NCBI GenBank assembly: GCA_945859605.1
Contig: OX243825.1
Span: forward strand, 20,860,196 to 20,924,195
Length of the DNA: 64,000 nucleotides
Source of the DNA: Lumbricus rubellus
Lineage: Eukaryota > Annelida > Clitellata > Crassiclitellata > Lumbricidae
Direction: 5' to 3'
The notes beneath the pieces were generated by a model. That model was not told where the DNA came from. It did no database searches and saw only the letters and a program-made list of their open reading frames with translations. How positions within the stretch are numbered: position 1 is the first letter of the stretch; each line of letters begins with the position of its first letter. The position numbers were made by a program, and so were the translations under genes. Shown in pieces: positions 26,401 to 35,770 of the stretch.

Positions 26401-29400
26401 GCTACAAGCATCAACATTGACCTCTCTATTATTTACTGCAACAATATAAAACAGTGGCTAATAAATGCCTATGTTTTAGTCTCCCACTTGTACAATATTG
26501 GTACACAATTAATTCACAATTCATCATTATGCTATTACATATATGTTAATCCTCTAACAGCGAACTGCATTAGTTTCTTTAACATTTTAGAACAAGACTG
26601 TCATTAAATGGTTAAAGTACCTGTTGTTGCAATAATAGAGCATTTAAAGCAAATGGTTGCGTCTTTCAGAATTCTTCTTATGGATGATTGCTAGCTTTTG
26701 CTGTTACCTACTATATATATTTATATGTGCCTGCACTGCAAGTAATTATTATTTAGCCAAATAGCACAAATATGCTATTTAGTAGAACTCTAATACAAAT
26801 ACATTTCCATCAATCAACTACATGGTTCTTACTCGTACAGCCTCGTTTGTAACCATCAATTTCTAGAAAGTCATTAATAAACGTCATATATATATATGAC
26901 TTAAACAATGTCAACAAGCCACAGATGAAGTCGACTTACTTTGTGAGAGTGGATCAGTGAAATTCAAGTTGGGCAGAGAGACATTCTGCATCAGACTTTC
27001 AGGACTGAAGTCGGTCGCATCGTTTCGTGAATAATCGGGCAGTTCAAGCATGCCAAGAACGTCGTTCAACGTCTGTTCAAAGCTGGTCTGGCGACTCAAC
27101 TGTTAAGATCAACATAAAATAACTCATATATATCAGTATTAACGTTAGGCAGAAAAAAAAAAATAATAATGACTATTTCTAAGGTGCCGTAACACATGTC
27201 CAGAAGACTAGTTTCAAATTTCAAATGTAATTGGCTTTGGAAGTTTTGGCAATATTTAGTCTTTGGGTTCTTTGGTAGGTCATGTTGTGACATCACGCAT
27301 GATGTCATCTAGATGCTGTGTAGTTCTTGTTTCATAGTTTCCGCCATTGCAAAGTCACGTAAACTTGTTGAGTTTTCATAATATAAATGTTTAAAAAGTT
27401 CTATCGAATTTCATGGGCCTAAAGAACAATTTATATTTCTCAACTTAGTTCTTGTTAGAACCACAAGAAAATGATTCCAACATGGAGTTCCTTCCCTCCA
27501 TGTTGAAGAAAATTTTGACAACCATAATTTATGAATAAATAATTAGAAATCAGAATTAAAAAGTAACTGCCAGCAAAGTTAAACAAGGTTTTAGTTCTGC
27601 TTTGGTTTCTATCCAGACAATGATCAAGTGATCTTGGCTAATTACCATGTCTGTTGAATAATGTGGCATGCTCTCCAATGTCTCTGTCATCTGCAACCCT
27701 TGTTGTTCTTCAAACGTTCCTCTAGGCTGAAACATTGCTTGCAGACTGTCCAGCTGCTCCAGAGTTGGCAGCTGTTCCAGTGGTGGTAATTGCTCCAGTG
27801 GTGGTAGCTGTTCCATAGGTGGTAGATGCTCCAGAGATGGTAGACTCTCGTAAACACTAATGGTATCCAAGGAAGGTTGTTGCTAAAAATCATTAACACA
27901 AAAACATCAGTATATTAGGAACCAAAAATTGCAAAAAGCCCACACTTAATCTTTTCGATGTAATTATTTAAGCATAAAAAGTAAAAACAAAGTATGTGCG
28001 TGCTTACAGCACATGATCAGCACACATCTCTGGTTACGTTCTCGTAACATCACGTCGTATTGCCATTGTCGCTTTGCAAAGGTTCGCTAGTGTACACGAA
28101 TGAACCATAACTGCCCAATGCACTCTAGACGATTCAAAAGAAAGACAAAACAATATCAGAAAGGCATACCGGGGTGTTGGAAAGCAGCATGTCAGAAAAA
28201 TCCAAGAAATCCATTGTTCCATGCTGCTCAGGTTCATACTGTGGTCCAGGCACAACTTCACCTGCAGATGACAAGTGGCAGAAGTAGAGTAAGCTAATAA
28301 AAATGATTTTACCTATGTAACAGTGTCAAAGCTACCCAAGCATAAGATACTGTAATGTACTGCAATATAAGACACTGTCCACAATAGTGGACATAACCTT
28401 CGTGCGAGTTTCCATAACTTTACCCTACCAGAAAAGAACAAACGTAATTTCGGGCTCTTTTTAAGAACTTCTATTGACACCAATCTTGAATTCAACTGTA
28501 TTTGAACCGGACATAATGTTAAAAAGTTCATTCAAAATCAATTAACTGGTATTTTCTCAGCAAAGTCAAGATCATGTGATAAATGTACGACAAATTCTAA
28601 TTCTAATAAAATATGTATTAAAATATCAATATTACATCAAAAGACATTAACTAGCTACACTAGACTGCATTACATTTCACTACTTTAACGTCAGTACAGT
28701 AATTCTCAGCTAGCGGTGAAAATTCCAACTAGTAAAGACTCTTTTTAGTCACAACTAGTTTAAGACACTCATTTCTCAGCTTTTTTGCATCAAGCGTACC
28801 TGTCTCTCCATCAATTATGTAGTTGCCAGACAAATCCAACATAGCAAATGAATTGCATTCTTCCTCTGGCTTCTTTTCCTTCTCTTTATCAGTTTGCTGA
28901 AATGAAAAGAATTGGAAAATATAATTGAATTTTAATCTTCAACTGCAATTTTACTTTTTCGTTATGAGCTACCAGTATTAACAGATTCTAACAGGACTCA
29001 AGCTTCTAAGATATGAATGATGCAGTAGAGGAAGAAATTATTCTTAGATATTTAATTAATATATATGCCCAATTTGATATCATTTTTAATAAATGTCATA
29101 GCAGTATCAAACTCACTGAGCCATGTCAAGGATGACAGTTAATGAAAAATAAAACAGAATCTTTAAAAAAACAGATTCAAAGCCCTGAACAGTCAGTGTA
29201 GTACATGACACACATAATATTATATACCATTAACATGAAATTCAATTATTTAACATTTGATGCATGCCTAGTGTGCAACAAACATCTTCTTCTTTAGTTC
29301 TCTGCGATTATGCAGATTCATATTTCCAATTTCGTCATTTATCTCGTAACCCAGCACACTTCATTAACTTGATGAAACCTTCATTCACAGTCTGCCATCA

Positions 29401-32196
29401 TTTCAATTTTACTGTGGATAGTTAGGGAGGTGGCTGCCATTGCATCATCATCATCATCATCATCATAAACATCATCACCAAACAGCTTCAGCTAGCCATT
29501 GCAGATACAACTGCACAGCATCTCCAGTTACGACGAATAAATCTGGAGGCTATAAAAATAGTCAGACCCTTGGGCCTTGGCACAAAACCCAAGGTTCAAA
29601 GACATGATGTCAGTAACATATCAAAACAGATAAAAACAGGATCAGGTGCCCACTGCCCAGTAAAAAGATTACAAATATCAGCTTAACAACTGCATGTATC
29701 AATGGATTACAATTCGCATCAGCAGTTTAAAAAAAAATGAAATGGAAAGAGAAGACATACTTCTGCTTGCTTCTTCTGATCCAGTTCAAATTCCTTTTCC
29801 ACTTCTAGTCGCAGGTTATTATCAAACATCTCCCTCCCGACGCCCAGGTCGATGTCCTGTCGCCATAGCACCTCGATAAGATCCATGTCCTGTACAATCC
29901 CACACGAGAAAAGTTGTTCTTTAGTGCAAGTAAACTCATGATAGATTGGAAATATTTTTTCAAACTTTAAACACACAAAATTACAGTCCACATCAGCCCT
30001 TAACCATCCCTAACCATACCAAGAGCTTGACAAGTTACGCAACTTTTTTCAAAATATCTCGATAAAAAAAGCAGAGCTCTACCCTTTCCAACAACTGAAA
30101 GTTGTTTCTTATAGCTCTAGTATTTACAGCAATTTCTAAATTTCACATTATGAATGCACACGAATGACGCATTGTGAGATGGTAGATGGAAGTTTTGACA
30201 AACTACTGCCATTCCAGAGCGCTTGTCATGGAGAAATTGGTTGAGTGCAAGAGGGTCATACTTTTTTTGCAAATGCCAATACAAATTCTTTGTGAATTGT
30301 GTCTACTTTGCATTTTCAACAATTGTGGAAATTGGTTTGGGGGATTTTTGCAGACCCAGAGAATGCCCCCAACTTAACACGTTGGCCGCTGATTTGCTGC
30401 ATTAAATGACTCAATTTGGGACGTGTCAACACGTACCTCGCGGCCAACGTGTTAAGACAAATCGGAGCAAGACAAGCCAAACAAAACACCACCTGTGTCA
30501 ACCAAGTAGTAACTACCTCTTTCGTTAATTCACTTCCGAAATATGATGAAAAGTCTACGTTCACGGCAGCACCCTCTACTTCCTGTTCGCCATTACTTGG
30601 TACACTGCTACCGCCTTCACCAGTCTGGCCAGCACCTGGACTCGGCACTTCCTCGTTGGACCTCTGCCCGCGTGGGAGGAGTGGCTCTGGTCCATTTACA
30701 AGCCAAGTGTTGAGATTCCTTTGTACGCCATCAAACCTCTGATAGTTGCTCAGCGAATGGAGGTCACGAAATATCGAATCTGAATAGAAGTTATCGATAC
30801 TCTTGGGATGAACAACGACTCCCTGTCCAGCAGCATTCCAACGATTGCGAGAGTATATATCCGTCTGAGTGAACCCAGACAGCGATCCAAGGAAAGTTTC
30901 CTGAAGTTCTGGGTATGCCCTTTGGCGACCAAAGCCAATGTAACTATCAAGATCAGTCCTCAACAGGCTGAGGACTATTGCAATCTGCAGCAATCCGTCG
31001 GCGAAATACTCTTTGATCATGGTTTCAAGAGTCTTGAATAGTTACACGGACTTCATAAAGTCTGATGCAACAACCTTTAAATGGGTGAAACGAGTCCGGT
31101 AATCCGTTGCACTTCGACGCACAAACCAAATTAACCTCGCTTACTGCTTTGTTTCCACAGTTCTTTGTTTACGAACGTGTTAAACACGTATATATGCTCG
31201 GATTCGAAGCGCCAGATGGCGCAGTTTGGACGGCCGCACGGCAATGGCAGGCAGGGTGGCTTCGAATATACGCTACCGGTAAATAACGCCTTTGTCTCAA
31301 CAACGAAACACCTACAGTGCCCTACGAGTTACAATCAAAATACGAAAACAGGGTTAGTTTCTAATTGAAATCACACGTAGGGGAACGTCGAATTAAGCTC
31401 GAAGATAACACGTCCGCATTTATTATAAAGTTCGAGAAGAACGACCATTAACGACCGCCGTCAACCCAAGAATGAATCAGCAACTTTCAACATGGCAACC
31501 ACGACGCCAGTTCGCATGCGCAAGCATGACCTATATGCATAATATTAACCTCGTCTACCGTAACCCAACGGATTTGACCTGGTCTATTTATTCGGCTGCC
31601 AAATCAACCCCATTGGCCATTCGATGCATCCGGATAACAATAATGGTTACAAAAACAGGTTTTCGCCCACATGTTTTGCATTAAATATAGGCCACCATTC
31701 AGCCCTACCACGTATAGTATATACTACATGTGGCCCTACTTTGTCACCCCATAGGTGGGAAATTTTCTTTTTCTATAAATAGCCGTTATATAACCTGAAT
31801 TATGCCAGTGCGCATGCGTCCAGGGCTTACATACCGAGCGAGCACTGGGCATCCAAGGGTAGCAAAGTGGGGCAAGAAACAGCAATTCCAGTATATTTCC
31901 ACAAACTCCATCTAATTTTCAATTGAATTCGTACAAGAATTTAAAAAAATAATAATTCTAAGACAATCCGCAAACCTTTCGCAAATTCCTGACTAATATA
32001 AAGATCATTGCCATAAGCCTAGGCCTACTGTCATCAGAGGACCCTAGCCTATACGTCTTTCCAGCCTACCTGTCGCATAACCTACCATTATAATAAAACA
32101 CGCCGTTTACAGAAAGCAATAATCAGTTTTCTCACATACCTTCAGATCAAGTGTAGTCTGTTCCATCGCGCTGTTTGCGAATACCGTGTCTCTCAT
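23499..32196 (-). CDS. NFE2L: CNC-bZIP transcription factor, Nrf (NFE2L1/NFE2L2) homologue
   Basis: Cap'n'collar bZIP factor binding antioxidant elements as a small-Maf heterodimer (family knowledge). Shared exons, minus strand: 29889-29761, 28896-28800, 28261-28170, 27882-27646, 27099-26940, 26282-26010, 25102-25020, 24296-23499. Two alternative first exons join in phase 0: 32196-32140 (total 641 aa) and 31020-30517 (total 790 aa; vertebrate NFE2L2 is 605 and NFE2L1 772). Keap1 motifs: LWRQDIDLG in the first shared exon and DGETGE across the next junction. Exon 27882-27646 has a repeated LPPLEQ stretch. The last exon has the CNC segment ([33 protein letters not shown]), basic region [13 protein letters not shown], a leucine zipper and a Neh3-like end with FLVPK. 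Convergent with DNPEP. All splice phases agree. Confidence 0.95.
24350..24411. mobile_element. TTAA-bounded micro-element, decayed
   Basis: 62 bp with left end TTAACAACGAGCCGC and right end ATTAAAGGGTTAA. It begins about 55 bp upstream, in the gene's direction, of the acceptor of the last NFE2L exon; weaker inverted ends than the other copies. Confidence 0.4.
26546..26615. mobile_element. TTAA-bounded micro-element, decayed
   Basis: 70 bp with ends TTAATCCTCTAACAGCGAAC and ATTAAATGGTTAA; resembles the copy at 24350-24411 in its middle (GCATTAGTTTC, ACATTTTAG). Confidence 0.45.
30374..30455. mobile_element. TTAA-bounded palindromic micro-element in NFE2L
   Basis: 82 bp with ends TTAACACGTTGGCCGC and GCGGCCAACGTGTTAA (16-bp perfect inverted ends). 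It lies 62 bp past the donor of alternative exon 1b. Confidence 0.75.
30517..31020 (-). CDS. Alternative first exon 1b of NFE2L: Nrf1-type ER-anchor N-terminus
   Basis: 168 codons from ATG 31020 (context ACCATGA) to a GT donor after SELTKE. Residues 9-20 form a hydrophobic segment ([12 protein letters not shown]), matching the N-terminal homology box that anchors NFE2L1 in the ER. Residues 50-80 ([10 protein letters not shown].., then [10 protein letters not shown]) match the second Nrf1 homology box. NTWLVN at 104-109 matches the NAWLVH context where DDI2 cleaves human NFE2L1. The junction [17 protein letters not shown] mirrors the vertebrate Nrf1 protein. The transcript start is not visible; no strong acceptor lies just upstream, so a separate promoter is inferred. 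Confidence 0.88.
32140..32196 (-). CDS. Alternative first exon 1a of NFE2L: short Nrf2-type start
   Basis: 19 codons ([19 protein letters not shown]) ending at a GTATGT donor in phase 0, which joins to the DLG exon at 29889. Vertebrate NFE2L2 likewise begins with a very short first exon spliced directly before DMDLIDILWRQ. No hydrophobic segment, so this isoform should be cytosolic. The exon is placed by frame, donor and position; transcript proof is lacking. Confidence 0.72.
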
Positions 32197-32520
32197 CTCG
32201 ATAGGTCTTCAATCGCTTGTAGCCTAAGCTGTCGTTAGTGCTGCAAGGTGGCTTTGCTGGACAACCGCTTCTGTACGTTGTCAGTCGATTCTTACCAATC
32301 AAGAATAATCACTCTGGGACAATATGTGAAACACGTTCCTGATCCTACCGAATAATTTATACCCAAACCGCCAAATGTATTACTTTAGGTGCTTGTATTC
32401 TACCACTGCCCACCGATTCGTTCACAACTTTTCACAGTATGAGATGTGACCTACTGACCTAGTTCTTAGGCTCGTTTCAGCTGAACAAATGACGTCATCG
32501 CAGTCGGTCTCGTTTTAGAA
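32197..32520 (-). promoter_or_regulatory. Candidate promoter of NFE2L exon 1a
   Basis: Directly upstream of exon 1a on the minus strand. It contains a perfect TGACGTCA palindrome at 32490-32497, about 290 bp from the ATG. Promoter role is inferred from position only. Confidence 0.4.
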
Positions 32521-34696
32521 ACCATAGATCCAACCAATGAGGTTAGCTCCGGTCTATTAATATCGATGGGTTAACCGCAGAATGTTTGCGGAAACAGCTT
32601 TTTATTACAAGCAAAGATATACAAAACACTAAACTCTTCAGTGCTCATCTTAATCTCGCAGTTTTGCTTATTAGGCCTAGCCGCCTAGGGCTGTAAGTGA
32701 AAACTTGTATCGTAATCTCGTTCGATCATTGGAATAAAAGATTGCATTATGATAGGGGATCCTTCGGTTCCTTTGCGTTTACCTTACAGTAGGCCTAGGC
32801 CAAGGCCTATGTCACTGAATGTAGCTGACTAGACCTAACAATAATAACAATAGGCCTATTAGTACTTGTCTTTAATGAAACGCCTGCAGATGCATTGCGC
32901 TGTAGGCCTACATGCACAAGTTCTGCAACAATCTTGGGCCTAACTAACATCAATCTTAACCAGGCCTAAATGACAGAACAGACAGCCTGCAATACACTGC
33001 GATGAGCAAAGCACGTCCACCCTGTACGGGCTCGAACTCGGGTCCGCTGATCTCCATGCCAGTGTGCTATCCAATGCGCTACCGCCCCTTCCCACCGCAG
33101 GTGATGACTGGAATTTACTGCTTTTATATTAGGCCCATAGGCCTATTTGAACCGTTTTTGTGAACAATAGCCTCAATAGGCTAAAATTTGGTCATTCGAA
33201 TAATTCATTCAGTTGACTAAACCTGATTAACCAGAGGTAGCCTTGCTAGCCTAGGCGAACAGGTTTAGCATTATATAGGCCTATGCTTTTTTTATTTCGA
33301 TGTAGTTGATTAGACCTGAGATTTTGCATTTCTTTCACGATGTGACTCTGTTCATAGTCCTGGGCCAGTTACAGGCCTACCTTGCTGTCCAGTTGGACTT
33401 AGGCCTATGTCAATCATTTGCCATACCGGTACTAATTTTGATTCATGAATTACATGGGTAGCCCTAGTAAGCGAGACCATATATAGGCCCTAAAGATATT
33501 CCGTTTAGAAATTTGGAGAATACGATTACGGTTCAAGTTCTTCCTGTCGCAGTAGGCCTATCCCTACGTTGCTGTGTACTGTGTAGGTCTAATTGTATTG
33601 TGCCCATTGTTTAAACTGGGAGCAATAAAAAAGTTAATTATAAAAGAATATCATTATATGCTATATGCCATAAAATTATGTAGCCTACACTTTTTAAATA
33701 ATTCAAATAAAGTCATTATTAAGTAGCCATATAAAATTATATTCGTTTAATTCAATAAATAATTATAACAGACAGAACGCTGTAGGTTTATGCTACATTA
33801 GCAAAATTGACAGTATATGCACTATGGCTGCTTAAAACTTACAGTCAAGACAGTCAGTACAATATGTCATGTCTTTAAGTAACATTCTTGGGATAAAGTT
33901 TAACGAGTCTTTATAATGGGGAGGATGAAATAGTAAGCTCTGTCTCTAAAGTTAGCCTATATAATGGATCACGCTGTTACAGTATTGGGAAGAGGTTACG
34001 GAGAACATGAAGTTCGTTTCCCTGGATAGCTTTGAAAAGCACCGTGTCAGCTTCTTACGCATAACAGAACATCAGAAGATGACGTAATTTAATAGAATGA
34101 TATATCTGGACTTTTAAATAAAGCCAAATTTTATAGATTAAAAAATTGTAGGCTACTGATCGAAGAGTGCAATAAATTGCTGACGACTTAGAATCGCCTG
34201 CCTGTGAAGTCATTATTGAAGCAAGAATAAATTTACCTGTTTCTAATAACTTAGGCTATAATAACCTACCTTTATGAGCGTTGAAGTAGCCTATTTTTAG
34301 TTTTAGTAACTGCATGAGCCTATTACGATATCACTCTGCATGGGCTCAGATGAGCATTTCCTGCGGGTTGAGGGGGTGGGGTCAGCACCCTAGTCATTCT
34401 AGTAAGAGTTCGCGCCACGATTTTCTTAATGATTGCCTGCTAGGAGCATGTCTGATATTCACTGGAGTGGTGTTCCAGACAGCTGATAGCAGTGTCCAAG
34501 TAAATTTTACGAGACTTAAAGTGAGCAAATAATGATTACAGGGATATAGCATTTGGCGTTTCTCGTGAAGTGCGAGTGGATATAACAACTGTGCATGGTT
34601 GCTAGCACTTAGCAATATAAGCCTATATTACTATAGGCCGCCGATGTATGTATGTATGTATGTATGTATGTATGTATGTATGTATGTATGTATGTA

Positions 34697-34729
<33 letters not shown>

Positions 34730-35764
34730 ATGTATGTATGTATGTATGTATGTATGTATGTATGTATGTATGTATGTATGTATGTATGTATGTATGTATG
34801 TATGTATGTATGTATGTATGTATGTATGTATGTATGTATGTATGTATGTATGTATGTATGTATGTATGTATGTATGTATGTATGTATGTATGTATGTATG
34901 TATGTATGTATGTATGTATGTATGAATGCTTAAACGTCTGCGGAGAATGTCGCGCTTGATGTTGGTCCGTAAACTACATGTGCTTAACTGGTTACCAATT
35001 ATTTTCATTTGGGCAAACTTTCTAACTGTTAAGTATTAATCAATAATATTACAATGGTTATAACAACACTGCATTTCTTCAACGCCAAATAAAGCGTTCA
35101 TTATAATAACAGAACTTTAAAGCGTTCACTATAATAAAAATAACAGAACTTTAATTCAAGCAAGCTATAATAGCTTTTAGGCAACTATTACGACATCACT
35201 AATTTTAAAGAATGTTAACAATAGATAGCCTCTATAATAGTTCACAGCTGAATATGCAGCATCAAAATTTATACTTTAAAAAATATATTCACATAAAATA
35301 TTTATAGCGTAGATCCTTTATATATCTATACTCAAATATCCAACTGCACATAATAGTTAGGCCTATATTTATATGTATGTATAGAATATTTATATTTATA
35401 TAATTAAAGCCTATAGGCTAATTAATGGGATCATTCAGAATGTTTGTATACAATGTATAGGCATAAGCATGCTACTGCGATCTTCAATTATAAACGACAC
35501 CATAAAAATTATAATATTCTGTATAAAAGCACCTACATGTATGTATAGTTTAGCATTGAAATCGAGTTTTGAAGCAATCTTAGAGGCTAAGTACGTTAGT
35601 CAATATTTATACATCAAAGTCGTTTAAGATTGATCATTGATCATGTATCCACAGCCAGGCCTTTCCACTATGCCTTCCACTTTGGGTCTTACACTTAGAC
35701 CTTCCACTTTAGGCATACCACTTTAGGCAGTCCACTTTAGACCTTCAACTTTAGACCTTCCACT
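32521..35764. other. Intergenic region rich in AGGCCTA words and AT repeats
   Basis: No gene seen. Contents: a diverged tRNA-like sequence on the minus strand (about 33009-33096, with GGGGCGGTAGCGCATTGG and GAGTTCGAGCC), many AGGCCTA words (32700-33560), an AT-rich stretch and the (GTAT)n array at 34647-34925. Confidence 0.6.
34647..34925. repeat. (GTAT)n microsatellite, about 280 bp
   Basis: Pure GTAT tetranucleotides with one short GT interruption near 34700. Reading frames here are artefacts. Confidence 0.97.
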
Positions 35765-35770
35765 TTAGGC
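35664..35770. repeat. Minisatellite of CCACTTTAGGC-type units overlapping a stop codon
   Basis: About seven imperfect 12-14 bp units (CTTCCACTTTAGAC, CAACTTTAGAC and variants). The last unit overlaps the stop codon of the minus-strand gene ending at 35765. Confidence 0.75.

Noticed and set aside
33009..33096. Possible tRNA gene on the minus strand
   Set aside because: A-box-like and B-box-like words are present, but acceptor and T stems do not pair convincingly; treated as a tRNA-derived remnant.
34599..35008. Poly-(CMYV) and poly-(HTYI) frames
   Set aside because: Pure translations of the (GTAT)n microsatellite. The same applies to 48889-49366 and 50800-51373.
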